A stretch of 64,000 bases of DNA from Fibrobacter sp. UWB16 (GTDB lineage: Bacteria > Fibrobacterota > Fibrobacteria > Fibrobacterales > Fibrobacteraceae): positions 1-64,000 of the forward strand of contig NZ_OCMS01000003.1 of assembly GCF_900215325.1 (NCBI RefSeq), read 5' to 3'. Positions 1 through 9,728 of the stretch are shown one piece after another. The notes beneath the pieces are model-generated. The model saw only the letters and a program-made list of their open reading frames with translations. It was not told the origin of the DNA and ran no database searches. The translations under genes and the position numbers were made by a program. Numbering within the stretch: position 1 is the stretch's first letter; each line of letters opens with the position of its first letter.

Positions 1-48
1 CCGATGGTACCTGGCCCCCGGGCCCGGGAGAGTAGGTCGCCGCTGGAT
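1..48 (+). rRNA. rrf: 5S rRNA, 3' end (partial)
   Basis: The first ~48 bases read like the 3' third of bacterial 5S rRNA: GATGGTA, a G/C-rich helix, then GAGAGTAGGTCGCCGC, the conserved loop and closing strand. The 5' part lies before the window, so this is the tail of an rRNA operon. A strong terminator follows at once, as expected for the last gene of such an operon. The exact mature 3' end is an estimate. Confidence 0.85.
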
Positions 49-52
49 TCAC

Positions 53-95
53 GCCCCGCCTGACGCAACACGTCGGGCGGGGCTTTTTCTTTTTT
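53..95 (+). terminator. rRNA operon terminator
   Basis: An 11-bp stem (53-63 with 73-83, one G-T pair) is followed by a T-rich tract. It sits directly after the 5S end. Confidence 0.9.
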
Positions 96-214
96 GTGCC
101 GCCCGCCGCTTCCACGAATCGCGCAGGCGCTCCCGCGAATCCCGTGGTGCGCTGTCATGCCGGACTTGCTCTGTCATTCCCCTAACGTGGCCTGACTTGT
201 TCGCCTCGGATATA

Positions 215-234
215 GAAACATGCAAGCATGTTTC
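215..234. repeat. Perfect inverted repeat (hairpin)
   Basis: GAAACATGC, a 2-nt AA spacer, then GCATGTTTC. It lies between CCTCGG and ACTCGGC half-sites and has no T-tract on either side, so it looks like a dispersed palindromic element rather than a terminator. Confidence 0.6.
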
Positions 235-252
235 TGCATCACTCGGCTCCGT

Positions 253-280
253 GTCATTCCCGCCCCCGAGCGGGAATCCC
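253..280. repeat. Family A palindromic repeat (GTCATTCCCG type)
   Basis: GTCATTCCCGCcccCGAGCGGGAATCC matches copies at 41540 and 57390 almost exactly, all intergenic. The inverted arms CCCGC/GCGGG can form a hairpin. Confidence 0.75.
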
Positions 281-582
281 CTGTCCGTGCCGGACTTGTG
301 CAGGGAAGTCTCGTTTAAAACGTTTTATACCTTGTCTAAAATGGCCTTTTTAAAGTTGATGGATTAATTTGTATTAACTCTAATTTAAATACTTTGTCTG
401 CACTATTTGGGTGCGAATCGTTCTTTTTTCGGGGGTTTTCTTCACGTTTTTTGGGAATGTCGATTTCTATACATAATTTTGGTTCAAAAGAATTCTTTTT
501 TTTTTAATATTTTTGTTTTTTTACAAAAAAATAGTGTAAATTTAAACTTACGGGTGTGGAATAACTAAAAGGTGAGTGTTGT

Positions 583-3500
583 ATGAGACACCTGTATTTG
601 GCTTTTTGTATTTTGGGCGCTGCTGCGTCTTCGGCTTTTGCTAGTTTGACTGTTCACTTGCAGTCTCCTTTTGGCGTTGCCGCTACTACTTATTCTCCTC
701 ACGTTGTTGAGAATGCTTCGGAACCGGTTGTTGGAGCCACTTCTTCTACTTTAATGAAGAGTGAGAGCGACAATTGGTATTCTTATACGTTCAAAAAATC
801 CCTTTCTGATTTTAAGGGTACTGAGACGCTTAGCTTTAAGGGATGTACCGATGATGCTAAGGCAACTTGTGTTGCTTGGCCTCAGGGCACTGATATTAAT
901 ATTTATGATCTTTTTGAGGGCAGTTCCGAAGTCTGGATTTATACAGATGAGGAGACTGGAGATTATACGAAGTCCTTTGCGGCTCCGGGTTCCAAGATTG
1001 TTTGGTTCAAGAGCCCGTGGGGTAACAAGGCCCTCCCTCAGATGGTGTTTGCTGAAGATACCATCGTGATGCATTTTTCTGAGGACGAGACGAAGTGCGG
1101 CTGGTTCTATGGCGCAATCTCGCCTGAAATGTTAGAAGGCCGCGTGCTCCAGATGGCTTATTTTACGCGTTTCAAGGCTCCCTGGTTAACGGTTCCTGAA
1201 AGTAAGAATGCAATGATCGACTTGAGCACTGCGCTTTCGAAGAAGGATACTATATATGTTGATGGGACAGAAGCTGTTCCTTCTGCTGGCATCAAGATGG
1301 GGAAGGTCGGCGAATGCTTCGACAAGAGCCGTACATTGCATATCTATAATCCGTGGCGTAATAACAGCGTCTATCGCGATAGCACGATTTTTGTGAGCAT
1401 TGATGGTGTCCGCCCTGATTCTGTTCTCGAAGAGAATGCAAATGTTGTGGGCCCTGCTCAGACCGGGCTTGCTTATGACAAGGATTATAAGTATTGGCTT
1501 TCTTTAAGTTTCTCAGATTCGATTGTCTCTTCTGCAGCATGGAAGTCTGAAGATGCCAAGGTGCAGATCATCCGTAGCTATACTGAACGAAATATTACAG
1601 CTCATTACTTTAGTGAAAAGAACCGTCCGGTTGCAAGCGACTTGTTCCCGTCTGGTGTTTATGAGACCTGGTTCTTTACCAGCTCCACTATGGAATATCT
1701 TGATCTTTCGTATGCACCGCTTGAACCCAAGGTTGTCCGTTTACTGAGCCCGTGGAAAAATACGCCGACTTCTTTCATTGTCGATGCGAACAACGATGTC
1801 GTGAGAATGTCTACGTTCTCGAAGGATACTTGCGGCTGGTTCGAAGGTACGTATTACAAGCATGCCGCAGATTGGAAGGTCTATTTCAAGCAGAGCTTTG
1901 GTTTGGAAAAGTATGCGCTTGAAGGCGTTGTCAAGGCTAGTGACGATGTTGAAGGCTTGATTAACCTGGACTCCTTGATGAGTGAACACGATACGGCGTG
2001 GGTCTATCCGCATGACAAGAGCTATAGTAGCCCAGAAGCTTCTGCAACGTTCCCCAACAAGCTTGGTGAATGCCCGAGCATGAAGATTTCTGCCAGATTC
2101 TATGACTGGGCTGGCGAACACCCGATTAATCTTTTCCCTGAAATTACTGATGAAAACAAGGACGAAATCAATAGTATAGATGTGGACTTTGGTAATACCT
2201 ATGGTGGAAACAAGTACACAAAGGTTGGATCCGACAGTTCTTGCCAGGCCGGTACTGTAACAGGAATGGTGCGAGATACGCTTGTTGGAGGATACCCTGC
2301 TCGCGTGGATTCTGCGGATTTCCCGTGGAATAAGTGCGCTGCAGCCCATGAAATTGAAAAGTGGTTTAAGCCTGAATTTATCCAGCTGGATCCGACGACG
2401 GGTGATTCTTTAACGAACCTGGTCTGCAAGGATATCGAACTTGAACTGGATAATGATGGTTTCTGGTATGCCGACTACACGAATGAATCGGGTGACTGCA
2501 ATGACCCAGTAAGCCCGGGATTCTTCCCGTTGGACAACTTTAAGTACCTCGACACCAAGGATACTGTAGGCAAGGTCCCGAACCCGAAATTCGACTGGGA
2601 TGTTCCGGGATGGGTAAAGTGGGCTAGTGAAAAGGATGGTAAGACTGATACGTGCCGTCACAACTATGGCTATGCGATGGCTGTTTCTGCCAGCTTCAAG
2701 TACGTGAAGGGTCAGTACTTTGAATTCCGTGGTGACGATGATGTGTGGGTCTTTATCAATAATCGCCTTGTCGTGGATATCGGTGGTGTCCATGAAAAGG
2801 TGGAAGGTGCTGTCAACCTCGATACGATTGGCCAGGGCAATGCAAAGTACAAGCTCGTTGAAGGACGTGAATACCCGTTCCATATCTTCTATGCAGAACG
2901 TAATGCGACGGGTTCGAACTTCAAGATGCGTACCTCCATCAACTTGCAGAAGCAGAACACGTACCTTCCGATTGTCAAGGAAAATTCCAAGAGCAGTATC
3001 ACGGGTGTCCTTAAGCTGAAGATGGATTCCAAGGCCATCAGCTGCGATCCGCGTGCAACATCTGTGGCAGATACGAGCGATGCTCCGTCTATCTTCTACC
3101 TTGCAGGTGGCAACCTCTCTGAAACTAAGGAATTGAGTGTCGGTATTAATTTTGCCGGTGGTATTGTTATCAATGCGGATAAGGCTGGCTTTGAAATCAA
3201 TATCGATGAAATTGTGAAGCAGCGTTCGCTGAGCCCGGGAACATACACCTTGTACTACTTCCTCGAAGAAGACATGTCTTTGAACGATTCTTACGAATTC
3301 ACAGTGCCTGAATACCCGATGCCGGAGATTGCGTTTGTTGACGTGTTCAGTGAAAAGTCTGGAGACAAGTTGACCGCATTTGACCCGAAGAACAAGAATC
3401 TGAAGGGCGAAACGATTGTGGTTGGCGAAAATGACACGTTGATGACTCATGTCCGCTATCCGGAAATCAAGTACATCGAGGTCATGGTGACCTATATGGG

Positions 3501-4983
3501 CAATATTTGCGAAGACTGCAATGTTGTGCTGGACTTGGTTCCGAGCGACAGGAACATGCTCTTCTACGATGAGACTGAACAGCAGATGAACACTGTGATA
3601 ACGGATGACAAGGGCCTTGCCCGCTTCTATGTGATTGGCGATGCCCCGATGACTGGCGCTTCGTTTAGCGTTGTCGGTGTTAGCGGTGTCCAGAACCAGC
3701 TCAAGTGGGAAAATATCAACTTCAAGGATCCTGAAATTCCTTTGGCCAAGACCGGCGAAATTTACGACCGCAATGGCGACGGTGTTCCGGACAGTATCTA
3801 CGTTCCGTTTGAATTCAATGCCTTTAAGAAGCATGAGCTGGATTCCATTGCCTGGAATTTTGGCAGCAAGGACTGGCATGAATTCTCCATGGATAAAATT
3901 TCGGATTTCGTCAAGAACGATTCGACTGTTATCATTACGGCTGACAGCTTGATTGATTCCGTGTTGACGGGTGCATCAAAGGGCATTATCGAAGGAAACT
4001 TCCTCTACCAATACATTTATGAAGACGATGCGACGATTTCGACGCAGATGTCCGATGTGATGGTGACGAAGATTCAGGAAAGAATCGGTGCGATTATGCT
4101 CGAAAAGCCGATGCTCAAGATTATGTCGGATAATGTGGTCAAGGTGACGATCAAGCTTTCTGAAGCTTGCAATTCCAGTGGACTTGGAAATACCAGGTTT
4201 ATTGAACTGAAAGACAAGAACGACGAGATTGTCGATCCGGCAACATACAAGATTCTTTCGTATGATCCTTCGGGCGAAAGCGACTACTATGACCTTGTGT
4301 TCCAGAAGTCTACTGAATATATCATTCCTGAAGTTGGCTTCAAGATCCGCTTGTTGCCGGGTGTATTGCCGGATAAGCTCGGGAATACGCCGCACAAGAA
4401 CAACCCGTGGCGCAGAATCGAAGGTGAACAGCCGCTCGAAACTGAACGTCCGAAGGTCGTGACGGTCAATCCGGGCATGTTTGAAGATAATCCGTGGCCG
4501 GGCGATACCAATGACGTGATTGCGGTCCGTGTGGATCCGGAACTCACTTTGAAGGAAGTTATCCAGGAAACGGGCTTGCCGGGCGTGTTGGTGAAGTTCC
4601 AGCTGAACGACTACGCTACGACTCTGTTGCTGAGCAAGGCTGACAGTGCAACTAGGGATGAAATCCTGAGCAAGGTCAAGGTCCGCTGGGATATCGAATT
4701 CTTCTCTAGCCTGGGTCAGTACGTGAACTGGGTCAAGGGTGAATTCGCATGTAACGACAAGAGCGTCTATGGTACGGACTGTATCCAGAATGCCGGCAAC
4801 ATGTTCTTCGAATGGGATGCCATGAGTGACAAGGGCCGCATGGTTGGAACGGGCGTGTATATCGCGAAGTTCAAGTTCAAGATTTTCTCGGATACGGAAA
4901 TCGTTGGCAAGGGAGAAGAAACGTTCACGTTCGGTATCCGCCGCAACGAGAAATACAAGCACGGAACAAAAAAGATCAAATAG
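583..4983 (+). CDS. Fibro-slime domain surface protein A
   Basis: A 1466-residue exported protein with a signal peptide of about 20 residues (cleavage after SAFA). The N-terminal half carries four divergent modules of roughly 115-130 residues. Each opens with a strand ending SPF, SPW or NPW (near residues 24, 139, 252 and 384), and two contain CGWFxG. Residues ~498-790 form the fibro-slime domain, seen in GQYFEFRGDDDVWVFINN and the later YPFHIFYAERNATGSNFKMR. Near 1062 there is a DRNGDGVPDS loop like a calcium EF-hand or dockerin loop. The C-terminus ends in a GTGVYIAK strand like FlgD-type Ig domains. The fibro-slime family is known from Fibrobacter, where members occur among outer-membrane proteins linked to cellulose binding. 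A role in adhesion is inferred. The start is supported by AAAAGGTGAG at 567-576. A paralog follows immediately. Confidence 0.93.
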   Translation: MRHLYLAFCILGAAASSAFASLTVHLQSPFGVAATTYSPHVVENASEPVVGATSSTLMKSESDNWYSYTFKKSLSDFKGTETLSFKGCTDDAKATCVAWPQGTDINIYDLFEGSSEVWIYTDEETGDYTKSFAAPGSKIVWFKSPWGNKALPQMVFAEDTIVMHFSEDETKCGWFYGAISPEMLEGRVLQMAYFTRFKAPWLTVPESKNAMIDLSTALSKKDTIYVDGTEAVPSAGIKMGKVGECFDKSRTLHIYNPWRNNSVYRDSTIFVSIDGVRPDSVLEENANVVGPAQTGLAYDKDYKYWLSLSFSDSIVSSAAWKSEDAKVQIIRSYTERNITAHYFSEKNRPVASDLFPSGVYETWFFTSSTMEYLDLSYAPLEPKVVRLLSPWKNTPTSFIVDANNDVVRMSTFSKDTCGWFEGTYYKHAADWKVYFKQSFGLEKYALEGVVKASDDVEGLINLDSLMSEHDTAWVYPHDKSYSSPEASATFPNKLGECPSMKISARFYDWAGEHPINLFPEITDENKDEINSIDVDFGNTYGGNKYTKVGSDSSCQAGTVTGMVRDTLVGGYPARVDSADFPWNKCAAAHEIEKWFKPEFIQLDPTTGDSLTNLVCKDIELELDNDGFWYADYTNESGDCNDPVSPGFFPLDNFKYLDTKDTVGKVPNPKFDWDVPGWVKWASEKDGKTDTCRHNYGYAMAVSASFKYVKGQYFEFRGDDDVWVFINNRLVVDIGGVHEKVEGAVNLDTIGQGNAKYKLVEGREYPFHIFYAERNATGSNFKMRTSINLQKQNTYLPIVKENSKSSITGVLKLKMDSKAISCDPRATSVADTSDAPSIFYLAGGNLSETKELSVGINFAGGIVINADKAGFEINIDEIVKQRSLSPGTYTLYYFLEEDMSLNDSYEFTVPEYPMPEIAFVDVFSEKSGDKLTAFDPKNKNLKGETIVVGENDTLMTHVRYPEIKYIEVMVTYMGNICEDCNVVLDLVPSDRNMLFYDETEQQMNTVITDDKGLARFYVIGDAPMTGASFSVVGVSGVQNQLKWENINFKDPEIPLAKTGEIYDRNGDGVPDSIYVPFEFNAFKKHELDSIAWNFGSKDWHEFSMDKISDFVKNDSTVIITADSLIDSVLTGASKGIIEGNFLYQYIYEDDATISTQMSDVMVTKIQERIGAIMLEKPMLKIMSDNVVKVTIKLSEACNSSGLGNTRFIELKDKNDEIVDPATYKILSYDPSGESDYYDLVFQKSTEYIIPEVGFKIRLLPGVLPDKLGNTPHKNNPWRRIEGEQPLETERPKVVTVNPGMFEDNPWPGDTNDVIAVRVDPELTLKEVIQETGLPGVLVKFQLNDYATTLLLSKADSATRDEILSKVKVRWDIEFFSSLGQYVNWVKGEFACNDKSVYGTDCIQNAGNMFFEWDAMSDKGRMVGTGVYIAKFKFKIFSDTEIVGKGEETFTFGIRRNEKYKHGTKKIK

Positions 4984-5009
4984 TTTTGTAAGAGAAGGCG
5001 AAGCCCGAC

Positions 5010-5045
5010 TGTCATCCCGGACTCGTTCCGGGACGGGCATGACAG
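5010..5045. repeat. Family A palindromic repeat
   Basis: CTGTCATCCCGGAC...GGGCATGACAG forms a near-perfect palindrome with terminal TGTCAT/ATGACA arms, the same ends as other family A copies in this window. Confidence 0.7.
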
Positions 5046-5064
5046 CTTCTTGTTGTAATGTTGA

Positions 5065-5095
5065 CCCCGCCTCGAGCGGGGTTTTTCTTTTTTTT
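5065..5095 (+). terminator. Terminator of the first fibro-slime gene
   Basis: CCCCGC-ctcga-GCGGGG stem followed by TTTTTCTTTTTTTT. Confidence 0.85.
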
Positions 5096-5181
5096 ACTTT
5101 TTTTTCCTTATTGCATTTTGATTTTTGAATAATTGAATATATCTTTTAGCTAAAGTGTGGGCAAAATTAAGAGGGTGTTGA

Positions 5182-8100
5182 ATGAAACACTGTTGTTTGG
5201 GTATTTTTGCTTCATTGTCTTTAGTTGCCACTGCATGGGCAGACTTGACGGTGCATTTACAGTCGCCTTTCCGCAATGATGCAACTGCTTCAGAATATAT
5301 TCCGCATGTTGTCGGTAGCGTAACGGAGTACAATCCGGGTTTTGGTGATTTGTCCAAGACCATGATGAAGAGCGAAGGCGACAACTGGTATTCGTATACA
5401 TGGACGGGCAAGACGATTGCCGATTTCCAGGAATGGCAAGACTTTGAATTCAAGGCATGCCCCAATACGGACGACTATAACTACAATAATAACGCTTGCG
5501 TTTCGTGGAAGGAAGGCGGAAAGCCCAGGATTACATCGTTCTTTGGTTCTGAAACGGAAATCTGGCTTTATACGGACGTGACGGACATGTCCTACAAAAA
5601 GTCGTTCATGGCTCCGGGTTCCAAGATTGTTTGGTTCAAGAGCCCGTGGGGCAACAAGGCTCTCCCCCAGATGATTTTTGGTGCGGATTCCGTGCTGATG
5701 CGCTTTAGTGAAGATGACAAGACGAAGTGTGGCTGGTTCTATGGTGCTTTGACGCCAGACAAGATGGCGGCAAACGCAATCAAGGTTGCCCATTTTATCC
5801 GCTATAAGGCTCCGTGGTATGCAGTGCCGGCGTCTAAGGATTCGCTTATTGATCTTGGTTCGCTTTTGTCGCTGAATGATACGGTTTATGTGGATGGAAC
5901 TGCATCAAGCCCTACTGCATCTGCTGAAATCGGGACTCCAGGTGAATGCTTTGACCCGACTCGCCGTTTGCATGTTTACCACCCGTGGCGTACGAACACG
6001 ACATTCCGTGATAGCGCTTTCTATATCAAAATTGATAATAACATCTTGAATACGCCGACGCCGTTGAGCGATGAAGGCGAATATAAGTATTGGCGTCATA
6101 TTGATTTTGCGGATACGGTTGTGGAGTCTTCGCAGTGGAATTCTCAAATGTCGCATGTGCAGATTCTGCGTGGCAGCAACGAATGGCCGCAACATCCTTA
6201 TTTCCCGGAAGCGTCACGCCCGCTTGCAAGTGAGTTTTTCCCGACTGGAATTTATGAAGTCTGGTTCTATACGTCGGTTTCGCTTGGAACGATGGACTTT
6301 GCTTATTATCCGCCGGAGCCCAAGGTCATTCGCCTGAAGAGCCCGTGGGACAATACTTCGCCGTCGCTGGTTGTGGAATCTATGGGCGAGGTTGTCAAGA
6401 TGGCTCCGCTTGCAGATACGTGCGGCTGGTATAGCGGTACGTACTACAAGCATGTCGATGATTGGCGTGTTTACTTTAGACAGACTTTTGGTATGGAGCG
6501 TTACGGTGGCAAGGGCGTTGTCGCGGAAAAGGACGAGCTCGATTCCCTGATTTCGCTGGATTCTTCCTTGGCGTCGCATGACACGGTTTGGGTGTATCCG
6601 AACCCGAAACAGCGCTATGAGCCGAACGATACGACGGTATATCCGGGCATTCTTGGCATTTGCCCGTCGCTCAAGATTTCGGCTCTTGTTGTGGACTGGG
6701 CCGGTGAAGGCTTCCATGACAGTATTGACGTGGACTTTGGTAACATCTGGTCTGGTAACCCCTATACGACGGTCCTCTTTAATGGAGAGGAATATTCGAA
6801 CTGCAAGGCGGAACATTCGGCAACGTACGATGGCGTCGCTCTTGGCATGGTCCAGGATACGCTCGTGAATGGCCTGCCTGCACGTATCGATTCCTTGAGT
6901 TACCCTTGGAGCGAATGCTCTGCGGCTCATGAAATCGAGAAGTGGTTTGTGCCGCAGGTGGTGGCGACGGATGCGGCTGGAAAGGAATACACAAATGCTG
7001 TTTGCCGTGACATTGACCTTGTGCTGGACGAAGAAGGGTTCTGGCTTGCAGATATTTCGGAGAATAATGAAGATGGCGGGTTCTTTCCGATTGACAATCT
7101 GGAATTCTTGGATTCGGCAAAGACGGTGCGCAACCCGAAATTTGACTGGGATGAACAGCTGACCAAGAACGGTAAAAAGCACAACTATAGCTTTGCCATG
7201 AAGATTTCTGCCCAGTTCAAGTACATCAAGGGCCAGTATTTTGAATTCCGCGGTGACGATGACGTGTGGGTCTTTATCAATAACCGCCTCGTCGTGGATA
7301 TCGGTGGTTGCCATAACCCGGTAGAACGTGCTGTGGATTTGGATACGCTTGGACTTATTGAAGGCCGTGAATACCCGTTCCATATTTTCTTCTCGGAACG
7401 CAATGCCAATGGTTCGAACTTCAAGATGCGTACGTCGATCAACTTGCAGACGCAAAAGACGTATTACCCGGTAGAAGAAAAGACGACGGATGGAACAATC
7501 AAGTACAACATTTTGCAGCTGTTGATGGATGAGTCGATCAGTTGCGATGTCTCTAGCACGACAAAGATTGATACGATGCCTGCGCAGTCCTCGTTTGTCT
7601 TGTTTGGCGATGACGAGAGAATCCCGTCGACGGGTATGGAGCTTTTGCCGGGAACGATTGAAGGTATCAACATCGATGCCAACATGGCTGGCTTTGTGAT
7701 CGATACGGTGGAAATCGTACGCAAGCGTTCCTTGGCTCCGGGATCTTACATGTTGCAGTTCTTCTTGGCTAGCGATATGAGCCAGTCTAGCTCTGTCTAC
7801 TTTACGGTGCCTGCGTACCCGCTACCGGATATTGCTTTTATCGACGTGTTTAACGGTCCGGAAGCCTACAAGGCATTTGATCCGACGGGTATTAGCTTGC
7901 GTGGTCTTCCGTTTGATGGATCAGCTTATGATACTCTCTTGACGCATGTGGCTTACCCGGATACGGTACCTTTGCAGGTGGGCGTGTACTACATGACGAA
8001 ACTTTGTACGGACTGCTATGCCGTTTTGGACTTGAAGACTTCATTCCCGATTTCTTTCTTGGATGAAAAGAAGCAGCGCGTGAATAAGCTGATTACCGAT

Positions 8101-9444
8101 TCTACGGGTGTCATCAAGTTCTATGTGGTTGGCGATTCCTCGGTGACGAACGCTAGCTTTGAAGTTTCTGGAAGCGGAGTCGCGAATGTGATTTCGTGGG
8201 GCAACATCCACTTCAAGGAACCGCCTGTGCCGTTTGCAAGTCTTGGCGAAGCGTTTGACCGCAATGGTGATGGTGTGCTGGATAGTATTTCTGTTGTGTT
8301 CAACAAGCCGTTTGGCGAAACTATCCCGGATACGATTGCCTGGACGTTTGGTAGCGACGACTGGCATACGGTTGCCTCTGTGCCGAGCGTTACGGCGTTG
8401 ATGCAGGGCGAACAGAGCCTCTCTATTTATGCCGACAGTTTGCTGAATGTGGCATTTACTGGTGGCTCCAAGGAACTTTATCAGGGGTCCTTCAGGTACC
8501 ATTATACGTACATGGATAAGGAAACCGGACAGATGACGCAGCTCAGCTTGGATGGGCTTGCCATTGAAGACCGCATTGGCGCCATTCTTTTGGAAAAGCC
8601 CATTGTGAAGCCGATTTCTGCTACGGTGAACAAGCTGACGGTCTATATCAGCGAGGCCACGCAGGCGAACTTGCTCAATGGAATGGCGTTCCTTGAATTC
8701 AAGGACAAGGCCGGTGAATTGATAGACCCGTCGCTTTTTGCGGTGCTTTCTGTTTCGCCGACGAGGACAAGCAATTACTATGATGTGCTGTACCAGAAGA
8801 CATCGGATAACGTTGTTCTCCCGGATGTGGGCTTCATGGTGCGCCTTGTTCCTGGTGTCTTGCAGGACTTGAACGGCAATGTGCCGCATGTGAACAATCC
8901 GTGGCGTCGAATTGAAGGTGAACAGCGCGTAGGCGTGGAAACTCCGGGCGTTGTCTCTGTGGATCCGATGAACTGGACTCCGGAAAAATGGCCTTACCAG
9001 GCGGATGTCGCTCCGGTCCGTGTCGATGTGTCTAAGAAGCTGGACGATGTCATTGCCGAAAGAGGGCTTCCGGGCGAACTGATTACGTTTGACTTGAGCG
9101 AAGTCGCGAAGACGCTCCTTTTGAATTCGGATGAACCTAGAGAAACGGTACTTGCAAAGGCGAAGATTAAGTGGGAAGTGGAATACTTCTCGACGCTTGG
9201 GCAGTTTGTCAATGTGCAGAATGGCTCTGTTGCCTGCAATGACAAGGCTGTGTTCGGCACGGACTGTGTCGATAATCCGGGTAACGTGTTCTTGATGTGG
9301 GATGCCCATACCGCTAAGGGACGCTGGGTTGGTACGGGTGTCTATATCGCGAAACTCAAGTTCAAGATTTTCCAGGGCGACAAGGTTGTCGGAAAGTCCG
9401 ATGAGACCTTTACTTTGGGTGTTCGCCGTCACGGCAAGAAATAA
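5182..9444 (+). CDS. Fibro-slime domain surface protein B
   Basis: A 1420-residue paralog of the preceding gene with the same architecture. It has a signal peptide of ~20 residues (ending TAWA) and four SPF/SPW/HPW modules (near residues 24, 148, 263 and 382). The fibro-slime domain is at ~495-755, with an almost identical GDDDVWVFINNRLVVDIGG core. An EF-hand-like DRNGDGVLDS lies near 1026, and the same GTGVYIAK C-terminal Ig-like end follows. It lacks a few short insertions found in protein A. AAGAGGG precedes the ATG, and TATCTTTT upstream (near 5140) resembles the promoter element seen elsewhere here. The terminator between the two genes suggests they are transcribed separately. It probably arose by tandem duplication. 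A surface adhesion role is inferred from the family. Confidence 0.93.
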   Translation: MKHCCLGIFASLSLVATAWADLTVHLQSPFRNDATASEYIPHVVGSVTEYNPGFGDLSKTMMKSEGDNWYSYTWTGKTIADFQEWQDFEFKACPNTDDYNYNNNACVSWKEGGKPRITSFFGSETEIWLYTDVTDMSYKKSFMAPGSKIVWFKSPWGNKALPQMIFGADSVLMRFSEDDKTKCGWFYGALTPDKMAANAIKVAHFIRYKAPWYAVPASKDSLIDLGSLLSLNDTVYVDGTASSPTASAEIGTPGECFDPTRRLHVYHPWRTNTTFRDSAFYIKIDNNILNTPTPLSDEGEYKYWRHIDFADTVVESSQWNSQMSHVQILRGSNEWPQHPYFPEASRPLASEFFPTGIYEVWFYTSVSLGTMDFAYYPPEPKVIRLKSPWDNTSPSLVVESMGEVVKMAPLADTCGWYSGTYYKHVDDWRVYFRQTFGMERYGGKGVVAEKDELDSLISLDSSLASHDTVWVYPNPKQRYEPNDTTVYPGILGICPSLKISALVVDWAGEGFHDSIDVDFGNIWSGNPYTTVLFNGEEYSNCKAEHSATYDGVALGMVQDTLVNGLPARIDSLSYPWSECSAAHEIEKWFVPQVVATDAAGKEYTNAVCRDIDLVLDEEGFWLADISENNEDGGFFPIDNLEFLDSAKTVRNPKFDWDEQLTKNGKKHNYSFAMKISAQFKYIKGQYFEFRGDDDVWVFINNRLVVDIGGCHNPVERAVDLDTLGLIEGREYPFHIFFSERNANGSNFKMRTSINLQTQKTYYPVEEKTTDGTIKYNILQLLMDESISCDVSSTTKIDTMPAQSSFVLFGDDERIPSTGMELLPGTIEGINIDANMAGFVIDTVEIVRKRSLAPGSYMLQFFLASDMSQSSSVYFTVPAYPLPDIAFIDVFNGPEAYKAFDPTGISLRGLPFDGSAYDTLLTHVAYPDTVPLQVGVYYMTKLCTDCYAVLDLKTSFPISFLDEKKQRVNKLITDSTGVIKFYVVGDSSVTNASFEVSGSGVANVISWGNIHFKEPPVPFASLGEAFDRNGDGVLDSISVVFNKPFGETIPDTIAWTFGSDDWHTVASVPSVTALMQGEQSLSIYADSLLNVAFTGGSKELYQGSFRYHYTYMDKETGQMTQLSLDGLAIEDRIGAILLEKPIVKPISATVNKLTVYISEATQANLLNGMAFLEFKDKAGELIDPSLFAVLSVSPTRTSNYYDVLYQKTSDNVVLPDVGFMVRLVPGVLQDLNGNVPHVNNPWRRIEGEQRVGVETPGVVSVDPMNWTPEKWPYQADVAPVRVDVSKKLDDVIAERGLPGELITFDLSEVAKTLLLNSDEPRETVLAKAKIKWEVEYFSTLGQFVNVQNGSVACNDKAVFGTDCVDNPGNVFLMWDAHTAKGRWVGTGVYIAKLKFKIFQGDKVVGKSDETFTLGVRRHGKK

Positions 9445-9472
9445 CCACAACTTATCAACAGCTTAAGAATAG

Positions 9473-9527
9473 GCCTCGCGGAAAGTAACTCTTTGAAACT
9501 TAACGGGTTACACGCGGGGTTTTCTTT
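9473..9527 (+). terminator. Terminator of the second fibro-slime gene
   Basis: Outer stem CCTCGCG (9474-9480) with CGCGGGG (9513-9519) and inner stem GTAAC/GTTAC, followed by TTTTCTTT. Confidence 0.7.
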
Positions 9528-9728
9528 ATGCCTGAATTTTATTTACAAAGGGTGTTGATAGATGTTGAAAGTCTATTGGAAATTTGAAGTTTTTTGTAGT
9601 AATTTCGTGATAATTTGTTGCCAAACGTATCTTTTTTATTTACATTGTCCAAAAAATTGCGCATTTCTGGCAAATGTGGGTTCGCCAGAAATGTCGTTTG
9701 TCATTTGGAACCCGCAAGGTTGAATGGA

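Larger units (their letters stand above)
96..582. other. Gene-free region with short repeats and an AT-rich leader
   Basis: No credible gene. 96-310 holds fragments of the dispersed palindromic repeat family (GTCATTCCC...GGGAATCCC around 253-280) and a perfect 9-bp hairpin at 215-234. From about 310 to 566 the sequence turns strongly AT-rich with T- and A-runs, presumably the promoter and leader of the fibro-slime gene. AAAAGGTGAG at 567-576 is its ribosome site. Confidence 0.6.

Noticed and set aside
96-582. tRNA or other RNA gene after the 5S rRNA
   Set aside because: No cloverleaf, GTTC loop or CCA end could be found; the region is repeat fragments followed by AT-rich leader.
2410-3879. 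Long open frame (489 codons) antisense to the first fibro-slime gene
   Set aside because: It lies wholly inside a well-supported gene. Its composition (rich in His, Arg, Val, Ile) is what the reverse frame of this codon usage gives. No ribosome site or domain.
8041-9450. Long open frame (469 codons) antisense to the second fibro-slime gene
   Set aside because: Same reason; a mirror of the coding strand with no recognisable domain.
9615-9728. Longer N-terminus for the exported protein at 9729
   Set aside because: The extra 38 residues would bury the signal peptide and overlap the promoter candidate at 9628.
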